Shown here piece after piece: positions 1-8,353 of a DNA stretch of 32,096 bases. Both the position numbers and the translations under genes were made by a program. Source of the stretch: an uncultured Bacteroidales bacterium (lineage in GTDB: Bacteria; Bacteroidota; Bacteroidia; Bacteroidales; F082); NCBI GenBank assembly GCA_937896505.1, contig CALBNP010000030.1, forward strand, positions 1-32,096, written 5' to 3'. The notes under the pieces are model-generated. The model did not search any database. It was given only the letters and a program-made list of their open reading frames with translations, and was not told the origin of the DNA. The stretch's first letter is position 1. The number at the start of each line of letters is the position of its first letter.

Positions 1-18
1 AAAGTTTTTAAAACGCAT
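1..18 (-). CDS. Possible start of the riboswitch-controlled gene (runs off left edge)
   Basis: On the minus strand an ATG at 18-16 opens a frame reading MRFKNF to the window edge. It lies about 130 bases downstream of the cobalamin riboswitch and follows an AT-rich, purine-containing leader, as is usual for Bacteroidota genes. Only six codons are visible, so the product cannot be identified. By analogy with other Bacteroidales B12 riboswitches, a TonB-dependent cobalamin receptor or a cobalamin biosynthesis/uptake protein is the likeliest product. The start could also be further left. Confidence 0.25.
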
Positions 19-145
19 AATACTTTAAGTTTTAAAGGGTTAATAATAAGTTAATTACCTCAAAACTTCAAGGATAATGTTGACACCTTTATTTTTGTAA
101 AGGAAAGGCCAGCTCTTGTCCCGAAAGCTTTGTTTCAAATGACAT

Positions 146-295
146 GAGGCAGGTCTTCTGACTTGCGTCGTCGCTGGCCGCCTTCCCACCCAACGAGCGT
201 CGGGCAGTGGCATGATGGCGAGCGGATTGGCGTTTACAGCAGCGGGAACTGTTCGGGATTCACACCCGATTCCCTATTGAGCCTTTCGGCACCAC
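146..295 (-). promoter_or_regulatory. Cobalamin (B12) riboswitch
   Basis: Read on the minus strand, the conserved blocks appear in the right order: GGTGCC near 293, AATAGGGAATC, GGTGTGAATCCC, CCCGCTGCTGTAA, GCCACTG, GGGAAGGC, and finally the B12-box-like AAGTCAGAAGACCTGCC ending near 148. These are the landmarks of the AdoCbl riboswitch family, an RNA that binds adenosylcobalamin and lowers expression of the downstream gene. A strong Bacteroidota promoter lies a few bases upstream. No complete gene follows before the window edge, so the regulated gene is off the left end. Confidence 0.93.
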
Positions 296-305
296 ATATC
301 GGTTG

Positions 306-334
306 CAAAAGTACAACTTTTTTCTTTTGTCAAA
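306..334 (-). promoter_or_regulatory. Bacteroidota-type promoter of the B12 riboswitch
   Basis: On the minus strand a TTTG (334-331) is separated by 17 bases from TACTTTTG (313-306), matching the -33 TTTG / -7 TAnnTTTG form used by Bacteroidota primary sigma factors. Transcription would begin near 300, a few bases before the first riboswitch block. Confidence 0.75.
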
Positions 335-342
335 CAGACAAG

Positions 343-418
343 CAAAAAAAACCTAAGCCCTCACACAATTCAACTGCGACAATTCCAAAGAAGAACAGTT
401 GAATGGAGAGAGCCTAGG
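343..418 (-). terminator. Rho-independent terminator of the 4291-461 operon
   Basis: On the minus strand a long imperfect hairpin pairs CCTAGGC (418-412) with GCTTAGG, and CATTCAACTG with CAGTTGAAT, around a loop of about 19 bases. A run of eight T residues (350-343) follows directly. It sits about 40 bases past the stop of the 84-residue gene and just ahead of the riboswitch promoter, so it separates the two transcription units. Confidence 0.75.
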
Positions 419-460
419 ACTCAAAACAAAATGCTCAAAAAATTTACAAATCCTTACTTA

Positions 461-715
461 TTACCTGTTTTTCAAACGGCATCTCAGCAAATAAGCCATT
501 CCCAACCCGACAAGAAGCAGTGTACCTCCCGCCAACGGGGTGTAGTTGGTCTGGTCATACTCCACATCGTGCAAAGGAGTGATAAGTTCAATTTCATTCT
601 CTGAAAGACCAGCTCTTTCTTCAGGAAAGTCCATCATGAAAATTTGTCCAAAAGAACTTAGAGAGACAGTTATCAGCATGATTGCCAAAAACACACGAAG
701 TTTATTTCTTTTCAT
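461..715 (-). CDS. Small secreted protein with a PLAGG/hydrophobic/basic C-terminal sorting-like tail
   Basis: This 84-residue protein has an N-terminal signal peptide (basic MKRNK, hydrophobic core, cleavage probably near SFGQ at residues 21-24). A short acidic middle follows. The C-terminus has three parts: PLAGG (60-64), a hydrophobic stretch (65-77) and a basic end RCRLKNR (78-84). That layout resembles C-terminal processing signals in Bacteroidota proteins, of the PID-CTERM (PxDGG plus membrane segment plus basic tail) kind, in a divergent form. It starts 15 bases after the stop of the giant T9SS protein gene and ends before a strong terminator, so it is almost certainly the last gene of that operon. 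Its function is unknown. A cleaved or anchored partner of the upstream surface protein is an inference from context. Confidence 0.75.
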   Translation of the reverse strand: MKRNKLRVFLAIMLITVSLSSFGQIFMMDFPEERAGLSENEIELITPLHDVEYDQTNYTPLAGGTLLLVGLGMAYLLRCRLKNR

Positions 716-730
716 TTTTCAAAGTTTTAT

Positions 731-3700
731 TTATAACACAATCTTTTGTTGTCTAACATTTTTACCTTCTTGCACCATCCGAAGAATATAGATGCCATGA
801 GGCAGGTTATTCAGGCTCAAATTGTTTTGCTCACTCGCCAAGTGTGTTTGGAGCAAGACATGGCCTTGAACATCAACGATTTCGAATATGCCCTTGCCAT
901 TCACCACAAGTTGTCCGTAACTGACGAAGGCAAAATCCTGGTTATCGGTTTCCGGTTCATACTCTTCAACATCAGTGGCATCGAAACGCATCTTGAAACG
1001 CGACTTGTAATCGGTCGTCGAAGCACGGAAGACATACTCATTGCGGGCAGTCATGTCGATTTCGACTCCAGCGATATTGTCAACGAGATACAAGTTGTGG
1101 AAATCACCATTTTGCGTATCCCATGAGAGAATGAAAACCTCATCGGCATCGGCCTCAAAACGGAGAGCGACTTCGTGTTTCTCTTCTGGAAGGAAAAGAA
1201 TTGCGTAATCGGTATCTTCATGATGGGCATAGAGGGAAGCATGTCCAGTTTTCAGTCCCACAGCCTTTCGCGCGCCACCCAAAGTCGGACGATTGATTTC
1301 AACGACAAGGTTGTCTCTGTTCCCATTATTGTCGGTAACCATAAGGTTGACAAGCGGATAAGCCGGTTGTTGGTCGTAGCGGAAATCGGGCGTACCATCA
1401 AGGCTACGCATGTCGTCGTCGAAGACGGCAGTGCCTGCATGGTCGGCAATGATGAAGAAACCTTGATGCATGTTGATATATCGCGGAGCGGCTTTGGCAC
1501 CCGACGAAGTCCCGGCTACGTAACTCACATAGCCTTTTTGGTCTTCGTCGAGCAAGATATATGAATAGGAATAATTGGTTGCATCATCCCAAAGTCCAGC
1601 GTTGACTTCAGCAAAGCGGTCGAAATCAAGATAGCTTTGATAGGGATTGCCCAAAAGATTATAGCCTTTCAAGTGAGCGCCTTCCGTGGTGACCGAGAGG
1701 CCAAGTTTTCCATGGTTCAGCATACCGTAACTTTGGAGGAATGTCTCTTTGTCGATGGCAAGCAGATAGCCTTTGCCAGGAACAAGAGTGTTTTCGTTTT
1801 GGTTGACGGAGGCACCGCTATAGGCGCAGTAATCGATATGTGCATGATTGTCAGGAGTATCGTTTGCGAATGGGTCTGTAAGGTCTTCATGCCAGTGGCT
1901 ACTTCCATTCCGCTTGAAATTAATCCAGTGGTAATCAGGCTCATAGAAAGTATAGTAATCGAAGCTATGATATGGCGTGTTGCTCGGGAAGTAACCATTC
2001 TCCATCTTTTCAAGGAAGAAATTGTAGGCAGGCATACCTTCCGGGATACTCCATGCAAACGGCCACGAATGGGTATCGCCGTCATAATCGATGCCCAAAG
2101 GCGCAGCCACAAGCGGCGAGGCGAACATGTGCCAATCGATGGCATCAGTTCCACCCACACTTGGATTGGCACCTTCAGGACCAGCCGAATTGTCGAGCGT
2201 GATGCCAACGTAAGCCGTCAGGTCGGAGGTGTGAGTAATGGCCACATCTTGGTTGATGTAAAGTGTGGCGATGTTGCCGTTGGTGACATTGGCTGCATTA
2301 CGATAAATGTCGAGGGCAAAGCTGGCATCGTTCATCTTGGCAAGCATGTGGTTGGCCTCGCCATAGAGAAGCACATCGCCATTGCGCGAGCCCATGGCAT
2401 TGAAGTCGGCTAGCATGAGCACAGGATAGTCGTCGTTGATGTCGCCACCATTGTCAGGTCCTGCCGTAGTGCGCATCCAAAGTGCTTCACCCGCTGCCGC
2501 ATTGGCACCCTCGTTCAGGCAGTCAAGCAGCTTGAGTCCCGATGGTTGAACAACATTGTCGTTATGGCCGTACATGTAAGGTGTTGACGTTTCGGAATAG
2601 GTGCTGCCAATCGAAGAAGCAAAACCCGAAGGTCTATAGTTGTTGCCACTGACGGAGCCAAGTTGTGCAAAGACATCGAATCCTGCGACGGGTTCGGCAT
2701 CCTTGACCCTGACATAGCAGTTTTTGACGCTCTCGCTGTCAGCAACGCTATAGGCCAGCCCTCCGGCAAAGTCATCAGACGACATTTTTGCCTCATAGAC
2801 ATTGTTGGTAAACGAGTTACGCAACGAAGCGCCATCGCTCAACGTGCCGACTGCACCTCCGATATGGTAACCTTTCAGTGTCGAGACGCTCATCGACGAG
2901 TGCACCTTGGCACCCGCATCGGCAAGTCCGACCAAACCACCCATCGAGAGGATCTTGTTGTGTCCCACTTCAAGGGTTCCCGCCGCCTCGCAACTTTGAA
3001 GGACTGCCTTGTTGGTCAAGGTATCAACGAGAATGCCGATATGGCCTTGGTGATTGCCTTTGTGAATCAAGTTGCTGCTGGTCACGAAGGTGTTCTTCAC
3101 CACTCCCCCATCCACCTGGGCAAACATTCCTGTGGCTTCCTGTCCGGTGAGTTGGCAACGCAAGCCAGTGATTTCCGCTCCACCTCCATCGAATGTGCCC
3201 TTGAAATGATGGCCGTTTTCGCCAATCGGTGTCCAGATGTAGGCATTCATATCCACGTCAGCGGTCAGCGTGACGGTCTTGCCCGACATGTCGTCGGCAA
3301 TGCATCCATTATAGCCATTGACAACGGAAATGAGCCATGCCAAGCCATTGTTGGTGCTGATAATGACCTCTTTATCTTTTTCCAGATAGCCTCCGTCGGA
3401 CGGAAACGACGTAACCATATTTATCCACATGGGCGGTGCAATGCGCAACACAAGCTGGTCGCTGCCCGTATAGCCTTCGTAGGGCGAATTGCTTTTGACG
3501 TTGAGAGTCAATGTGGTAAAGACATAATCGTCTTCGGGGCGTTGGGTCAGTGTCACCTCGCCCGTTGCGCTGTTCACCGTGGCATAGCCTTCAGCCTGAT
3601 CGTCGAGCATCCACTCGTAGGTGAAAGTCATGTCGTCGGGGGCAGTCGTGTAATCGCCATAGACACCGTCTTTTACATAATAATAGTGTTCGGTGATGAA

Positions 3701-4291
3701 GAAGCCCGTCAGACTTTCCTCGTCAATGAAATGGTAATGGCTGTAGGCCACCCGTCCACTTGCCTCGCTATAGGCGAAAGTATATGTGCCCAATGCTGTC
3801 AGATCACTTTGGGTTTCCTGAATGACAGCTTCGGTGAGTTCGGCTGCATGGTGTGTAGTCACAATCTCATACCCCGTCTTGACGCCTTGCGAACCAGCCG
3901 AACCGTTGAAGGTCCAAGTGTTTGAAAAACGCAGATAGCCGCCACCCAACTCGGGACAATAAATCAAATGATGCTCCATGTAAGTGACCAAGGCAGCACT
4001 ATTGATGTCGTTGGTAAGGGTAATTTTGTTTCCACGATGCGCCAGATAGTAGCCTTGAAGGTTGTAAAGCACCGTCCCCTCATCGCCGCGCTGGACGAAG
4101 CGCCAGATGTGCTGTTGAGGGTCGAAGACATTCGAGTTGGTGACATTGCCATCCGAATCGAGCGAGAAGTAATTCATCGTGTTTGCATGGAGGTTGACGA
4201 TGACGAATTCGCGTTCTTCATCTTGTGCCATCGCCCTACCCATAAATAGAAGCAGACATGCAAGCAACATTGTCGTTTTGGTCTTGTTCAT
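731..4291 (-). CDS. Giant GLUG-repeat surface protein with T9SS sorting domain
   Basis: This is a 1186-residue exported protein with a signal peptide ending near AMAQ (residues 20-23). Residues about 27-150 look like a beta-trefoil-like domain (YNLQGYYLAHRGNKITLT), and residues about 210-285 like a bacterial Ig-like domain. Residues about 350-530 contain GLUG-type repeats (FKGTFDGGG, GGLVGLADAG, IGGAVGTLSDG, AGGLAYSV), known from bacterial surface adhesins. A long region common in Bacteroidales T9SS cargo follows (LLGNPYQSYLDF, GKGYLLAID, HQGFFIIAD). The last ~70 residues are a sorting domain (FEIVDVQGHVLLQ, LPHGIYILRM, QQKIVL) of the variant lacking the usual PNP opening. The role is probably cell-surface adhesion or structure; no enzymatic motif was seen. 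It is co-transcribed with the 84-residue gene, and an AraC regulator lies upstream. Confidence 0.87.
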   Translation of the reverse strand: MNKTKTTMLLACLLLFMGRAMAQDEEREFVIVNLHANTMNYFSLDSDGNVTNSNVFDPQQHIWRFVQRGDEGTVLYNLQGYYLAHRGNKITLTNDINSAALVTYMEHHLIYCPELGGGYLRFSNTWTFNGSAGSQGVKTGYEIVTTHHAAELTEAVIQETQSDLTALGTYTFAYSEASGRVAYSHYHFIDEESLTGFFITEHYYYVKDGVYGDYTTAPDDMTFTYEWMLDDQAEGYATVNSATGEVTLTQRPEDDYVFTTLTLNVKSNSPYEGYTGSDQLVLRIAPPMWINMVTSFPSDGGYLEKDKEVIISTNNGLAWLISVVNGYNGCIADDMSGKTVTLTADVDMNAYIWTPIGENGHHFKGTFDGGGAEITGLRCQLTGQEATGMFAQVDGGVVKNTFVTSSNLIHKGNHQGHIGILVDTLTNKAVLQSCEAAGTLEVGHNKILSMGGLVGLADAGAKVHSSMSVSTLKGYHIGGAVGTLSDGASLRNSFTNNVYEAKMSSDDFAGGLAYSVADSESVKNCYVRVKDAEPVAGFDVFAQLGSVSGNNYRPSGFASSIGSTYSETSTPYMYGHNDNVVQPSGLKLLDCLNEGANAAAGEALWMRTTAGPDNGGDINDDYPVLMLADFNAMGSRNGDVLLYGEANHMLAKMNDASFALDIYRNAANVTNGNIATLYINQDVAITHTSDLTAYVGITLDNSAGPEGANPSVGGTDAIDWHMFASPLVAAPLGIDYDGDTHSWPFAWSIPEGMPAYNFFLEKMENGYFPSNTPYHSFDYYTFYEPDYHWINFKRNGSSHWHEDLTDPFANDTPDNHAHIDYCAYSGASVNQNENTLVPGKGYLLAIDKETFLQSYGMLNHGKLGLSVTTEGAHLKGYNLLGNPYQSYLDFDRFAEVNAGLWDDATNYSYSYILLDEDQKGYVSYVAGTSSGAKAAPRYINMHQGFFIIADHAGTAVFDDDMRSLDGTPDFRYDQQPAYPLVNLMVTDNNGNRDNLVVEINRPTLGGARKAVGLKTGHASLYAHHEDTDYAILFLPEEKHEVALRFEADADEVFILSWDTQNGDFHNLYLVDNIAGVEIDMTARNEYVFRASTTDYKSRFKMRFDATDVEEYEPETDNQDFAFVSYGQLVVNGKGIFEIVDVQGHVLLQTHLASEQNNLSLNNLPHGIYILRMVQEGKNVRQQKIVL

Positions 4292-4433
4292 ATCAATAAA
4301 ATTTCGTTATACATTACATTCGAGTTTTTGGCAAAGCCGAGGCGAGAGCAATGTCATTTCTGGCAATGCCAACCCTGCAAAGTCACACCTGTAATGTGTT
4401 GACTTCCGGTTGTTTCCCTCGGAATTGCTGAGG

Positions 4434-4441
4434 CAAAATTA
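4434..4441 (-). promoter_or_regulatory. Weak candidate -7 element for the giant surface-protein operon
   Basis: The 180-base gap between the AraC gene and the giant surface gene holds one perfect minus-strand TAnnTTTG match (TAATTTTG). No TTTG lies at the expected distance; the nearest is 26 bases away. The match overlaps a small hairpin (TGAGG/CCTCA). If it is used, the leader would be about 140 bases long. Nothing else recognisable is in the gap. Confidence 0.25.
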
Positions 4442-4471
4442 CCTCAAGCCATTGGGTGGGACTTTACCAAA

Positions 4472-5362
4472 TCAAACCGAAATTTTATCAATACTAACCT
4501 CCGCGTCGCGCTTCATCACCTTCTCGCGGAGCTGGGTTGGAGTGCATCCGAAATTGTTGCGGCAGAAGCGCGAAAGCTGCTGCACCGATGCCATGCGCAA
4601 GATGAGAGCCATGTCGGCAAAGCTGAGCGTAGGATCCTTGATGATATCGACCAGTCGTTGCTTGTTGATCTTGTTCAGCCACGCCCCTGGCGTCTGCTTG
4701 AAGACCGACTTGAACTTCAGGTAGAACCTCGTCATCGAATAGCCGCACAGTTTGGCCATGTCCTTGACGCTATAGATTTTGTCGATGTTGTCAACTAAAA
4801 CCGTGCGAAACCGATGGCCATAGCAGCTGTGCACAGGGCCAAAGAAGTCGTAAAGCTCGCGCATATCCATCGATTCCTTGAGGATGAAGCACACTTCGAA
4901 GAGCTTCATTCTCAACAGCGTAGGGCTAATGATTCCATACGAGAACGAGGTAATCAGGTTAGCGAATGCCTTTGACGTGCTATTCATCGGGATGACCTTG
5001 AAATTATGGTCAAGCGCGACATCGTTCCGTTCTTCATATTCACTCAGCAGGCTGTCGCAAGCTGGGCAAAGATAGTCGAACAGGAAGACGAACACGATAG
5101 CCCGAGGCATCATATCCACCTTAATATCCAAGTCGTGCGCCAAGGTGCAGATGGAATCTTCGGCCACGGCTCGCCGTTCGCCATTTACCGTGAGATAAGC
5201 CTCGCCATGGATGAGCAAGGCCAAGGCATTGTGAGTGAGCGTCTCAGTGAAGGTTGTCCCCGATTCGCCACCTTCGTAGCGGCGATAAGTCATCTTGCCA
5301 TCCGTGACAAAGATAAGACTCAGGTCGGAAAATTGATTTAGGTTTTTGGGTTCTTCATTCAT
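4472..5362 (-). CDS. AraC-family transcriptional regulator
   Basis: This is a 296-residue protein without a signal peptide. The N-terminal ~110 residues look like a cupin-type sensor domain (LLIHGEAYLTVNGERRAVAEDSICTL). Residues about 192-285 form the AraC/XylS DNA-binding domain with two helix-turn-helix units: YSVKDMAKLCGYSMTRFYLKF with KQTPGAWLNKIN, then the SFADMALILRMASVQQLSRFCR and FGCTPTQLREKV regions. The length is normal for the family. The gene is monocistronic as far as visible and lies upstream of, and parallel to, the giant T9SS gene and divergent from the 5671 cluster, so it could control either; this is inference. The inducer is unknown. Confidence 0.9.
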   Translation of the reverse strand: MNEEPKNLNQFSDLSLIFVTDGKMTYRRYEGGESGTTFTETLTHNALALLIHGEAYLTVNGERRAVAEDSICTLAHDLDIKVDMMPRAIVFVFLFDYLCPACDSLLSEYEERNDVALDHNFKVIPMNSTSKAFANLITSFSYGIISPTLLRMKLFEVCFILKESMDMRELYDFFGPVHSCYGHRFRTVLVDNIDKIYSVKDMAKLCGYSMTRFYLKFKSVFKQTPGAWLNKINKQRLVDIIKDPTLSFADMALILRMASVQQLSRFCRNNFGCTPTQLREKVMKRDAEVSIDKISV

Positions 5363-5376
5363 AGTTCAATGATTTG

Positions 5377-5384
5377 CAAAAATA
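5377..5384 (-). promoter_or_regulatory. Candidate -7 element for the AraC gene
   Basis: On the minus strand TATTTTTG matches TAnnTTTG and lies 14 bases from the ATG, giving a very short leader. I found no convincing -33 TTTG. It lies in the 308-base divergent intergenic region 5363-5670, which otherwise holds only the forward promoter at 5616-5645 and AT-rich sequence. Confidence 0.4.
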
Positions 5385-5615
5385 CAGCGGTTCATCGGGT
5401 CAGGTTTATCCTTTTTTCCCGAGTTTTTACCAATTCTTATTTTACGATAAAACATGTACATGGTTCTTTGGTGTCAGTATCATAATAATCGCGGCAAAAG
5501 TATCAATAATTCCGACAGCCACACATTGACGGAAATTTATGCTTCTATAGACACGATGAATTAGACATTGTCAATTCTTCGCAGCAAAAATTTTCGCTCA
5601 AAATCTCACTTTTTC

Positions 5616-5645
5616 TTTGCTTTTTAAGAAAAAAACGTATATTTG
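5616..5645 (+). promoter_or_regulatory. Promoter of the three-gene T9SS surface-protein cluster
   Basis: TTTG (5616-5619), an 18-base spacer and TATATTTG (5638-5645) match the Bacteroidota promoter form exactly. The ATG at 5671 is 25 bases downstream. The position supports starting the first surface protein at 5671, not at the in-frame ATG at 5617, which would lie upstream of the transcription start. Confidence 0.75.
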
Positions 5646-5670
5646 CACCTTTAATATAATTATCATCATT

Positions 5671-8307
5671 ATGAAAAAGCATATTTTCATCGTACTTTTC
5701 TTTTTGACCGCTCTCATGGCCAAGGCTCAAACACCTTACGAACAGTATTCAAACGACGGCATCTCGCTCGACTTCAAAAAAATCGGGAACCTCGACTTCA
5801 GGGTCTTTCTCATGTACAACTTACAACAAGACAGAATGTTTTCCTATATGCAAGACGAGGAAGATGGCGTGTACCTTATTTCGTCGAATAACGAAGGCAT
5901 CAATTTGGCCGACGCCTTCGACACCTACTACAACGGCAAACTGACCGATTTCGGTTTCTTCAGCAAGACTGACATTGACGAACGCATCAATGAATGGAAA
6001 AGCGGCATTGCCAGTGTCGATATGACTTCTATCTTGATGGACTGGTTCATGCGCCAAAGCCGCGTCGATAACGAGCATTGCGCCAATTCGCTGCCCTTCT
6101 GCACTTCAGACGTAATCACGTTTCAGGCTGCGAACACGAGCACCACAGCCAACGAACCTGGCATGGACCAAGGATGCATCGGGAGTTCCTACAATCCTTC
6201 GTTCTACCACATGAAGATTCGCGTGGGCGGCCAATTCATCATCCACATGGAAGGCTACGACCCAAACACCCATGAAGAGAGAGACATCGACTTCTGCATG
6301 TGGGGTCCATATACAGAAGAAGAAGTCATGTCGCACGATGCATGCAGCCACCTGTCAACCGGCAAAATCATCGACTGCTGCTACTCGGCAGAAGATACTG
6401 AAGATTGCTATCTAGGCTATGAGGGGAACTTGCACAATCACCACGAATATAGCAGTCATGGCACCATCAACTACCATTTACCCGAAGTTGATGAATACTA
6501 CATCCTGATGATTACCAACTACTCACGGCAACCATGCGTCATCAGTTTTTCCAAAACTGATGGCAGCGGTCCAGGCGAGACCGACTGCGGCATTCTGCCT
6601 GGCATCGTCACCAACGACGGTCCTTATTGCGAAGGCGAGACCATCCAGCTTGACGTCAACGAACAACCTAATGGTTCATACATGTGGACTGGTCCTAACG
6701 GCTGGACTTCGACACTGCCCCATCCAACCCGCGAAAACGCCACTGTAGCCATGGCTGGCACCTACTCATGCACCACCACCGTTGGTGCCGAAAGCACCAC
6801 AGCCGAAACCGAAGTCATCGTTGACCCCATGCCTGACCCGACGGCAAGTGCCCAACCCAGTAGCATCAACTACGGTTCCACTACACAACTCAGTGTTGAC
6901 CCCGGAGCGGAAGGCGAATTCAGCTTCCACTGGGAGCCAGAAGACTTGGTCGTCAATCCTAACATCCAGAATCCTATGACCGTGGCACTCACCAGCTCGC
7001 AACTCTTCACCGTCACCGTCATCAGTGCCAACAACAATTGCACAGGCACAGCCGAAATCAGCGTTGCTGTTGGCTCAGACCTCTCAGTCACTACAGGCGC
7101 CGACGAAAGAGAACTCTGCGAAGGCGAATCCACTACGTTGCACGCCTATCCTGCAGGCGGGACTACCCACTACTCCTTCAGTTGGGAGCCTGCCCAATAT
7201 TTCAACGACGCCACATCACAAAACCCAACAGCCACACCACCTGTCGGCACTACAACTTTCACCTGCCATGTGGACGACGGCTTTGTGGCAAGAGATGCCA
7301 GTGTGACCATCCTCGTGAACCCCAACCAAGTGGAAGAACGTTACAGAGAAATTTGCCAAAACGAAAAATACCACTTCTTCGACCCCAATTACTTTGACCT
7401 TGGCCATCTCGACTCCACAGGCATATACGAAGCACACAGGCCCACCGTGCTTGGATGCGACAGCCTCATACGTCTCCATCTCACTGTCAACCCAACTTAC
7501 GACACCCTTGTCAGAATCGAGCCACAATGCAACTCCTATTTCTGGGATCCCAAGGGCAAGGAATACACCTCTTATACATATAACGATCAAGAAATCACCA
7601 ACGAGACAATCACCCAATCAGGCGAATACAAAAGAGTATATGTTTCAAAAGACGGATGCGACAGTATTGTGAGGATAAACCCTCTCTTCGAATACACACC
7701 TAAGCCTGATTCCATTCAGCCCAACGGGGAGGAACCTTACCCACACTGGGTCATTCCTGCCACCGAATTCCAAATCAACACATACCACTTTAAAGTTAAA
7801 GACCTGAATTCTAATTGTTCTTGGGAAAATGTCAGATGGACTTGCGAAGGAGCACCCAATTGGATTGTAAGGAGCGAAGACGATGACAACCCTCATCCTG
7901 AAAAAGAGAGTTGGGTGGCAGTCACTGTCTTAGACAGAGTGGAAGGAACCGTTTGGCTTACTGCCCATATTACCAATCAATGTGCTACAGATACAGTCGA
8001 AGCAAAATATTTCCTGATATGCTCTTTCTACGACACTGACGAACAAGATGCTTCACCAATTGGATTCAACGTCGTTCCTAACCCCAACAACGGTGAAATG
8101 ACCCTCACGTTCGACAACCTCACCGGCAAGGTCAACATCAAGGTGTATGGCATGAACGGTTTCCTCATCGACAACTTCGATACGCAAAACGAATTTGGGC
8201 ACAATTCTTTGACCTACAGCATGAAGCAACGTTCTGCTGGCATCTATTACTTCGTGGCCACCGCCAAGGAAGGTACCGTCACCAAGAAAGTGGTAGTGAT
8301 GCAATAA
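5671..8307 (+). CDS. Large T9SS surface protein with Ig-like domains and the HWVIPATEF module (first paralogue)
   Basis: This is an 878-residue exported protein. The start at 5671 gives a clean signal peptide (MKKHIFIVLFFLTALMAKAQ). Residues about 25-310 are a Bacteroidota beta-rich domain (CANSLPFC, DIDFCMWGPY, YYILMITNYS, TDCGILPG). Ig/PKD-like domains follow (YCEGETIQLDV, WTGPNGWTST, LCEGESTTLHA), then two repeats ending in GCDSLIRLHLTV and GCDSIVRI. A module of about 100 residues begins at H692 (HWVIPATEFQINTYHF). The T9SS type A sorting domain starts near residue 797 (VVPNPNNGEMTL, SAGIYYFVA, KKVVVMQ). No catalytic motif was seen; an adhesin or surface-layer role is plausible. The N-terminus, the module and the sorting domain closely match the next gene, 46 bases downstream, indicating tandem duplication. 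Confidence 0.9.
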   Translation: MKKHIFIVLFFLTALMAKAQTPYEQYSNDGISLDFKKIGNLDFRVFLMYNLQQDRMFSYMQDEEDGVYLISSNNEGINLADAFDTYYNGKLTDFGFFSKTDIDERINEWKSGIASVDMTSILMDWFMRQSRVDNEHCANSLPFCTSDVITFQAANTSTTANEPGMDQGCIGSSYNPSFYHMKIRVGGQFIIHMEGYDPNTHEERDIDFCMWGPYTEEEVMSHDACSHLSTGKIIDCCYSAEDTEDCYLGYEGNLHNHHEYSSHGTINYHLPEVDEYYILMITNYSRQPCVISFSKTDGSGPGETDCGILPGIVTNDGPYCEGETIQLDVNEQPNGSYMWTGPNGWTSTLPHPTRENATVAMAGTYSCTTTVGAESTTAETEVIVDPMPDPTASAQPSSINYGSTTQLSVDPGAEGEFSFHWEPEDLVVNPNIQNPMTVALTSSQLFTVTVISANNNCTGTAEISVAVGSDLSVTTGADERELCEGESTTLHAYPAGGTTHYSFSWEPAQYFNDATSQNPTATPPVGTTTFTCHVDDGFVARDASVTILVNPNQVEERYREICQNEKYHFFDPNYFDLGHLDSTGIYEAHRPTVLGCDSLIRLHLTVNPTYDTLVRIEPQCNSYFWDPKGKEYTSYTYNDQEITNETITQSGEYKRVYVSKDGCDSIVRINPLFEYTPKPDSIQPNGEEPYPHWVIPATEFQINTYHFKVKDLNSNCSWENVRWTCEGAPNWIVRSEDDDNPHPEKESWVAVTVLDRVEGTVWLTAHITNQCATDTVEAKYFLICSFYDTDEQDASPIGFNVVPNPNNGEMTLTFDNLTGKVNIKVYGMNGFLIDNFDTQNEFGHNSLTYSMKQRSAGIYYFVATAKEGTVTKKVVVMQ

Positions 8308-8353
8308 GCAAAAGCACAAGCAACACTACTAATCAAGATAAATCATCAACACT

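Noticed and set aside
163..402. Plus-strand open frame of 79 codons
   Set aside because: It lies across the minus-strand riboswitch, its promoter and a terminator, which explain the sequence.
2663..3925. Plus-strand open frame of 420 codons opposite the giant surface protein
   Set aside because: Antisense shadow; no signal peptide, motif or promoter, while the minus-strand protein has clear domains.
5617..5670. In-frame upstream ATG that would lengthen the first surface protein by 18 residues
   Set aside because: It precedes the promoter -7 element and spoils the signal peptide; the ATG at 5671 fits both.
5363..5670. Possible small RNA or gene in the 308-base divergent intergenic region
   Set aside because: Only promoter-like motifs are visible; no stable hairpin with a T run and no supported reading frame.
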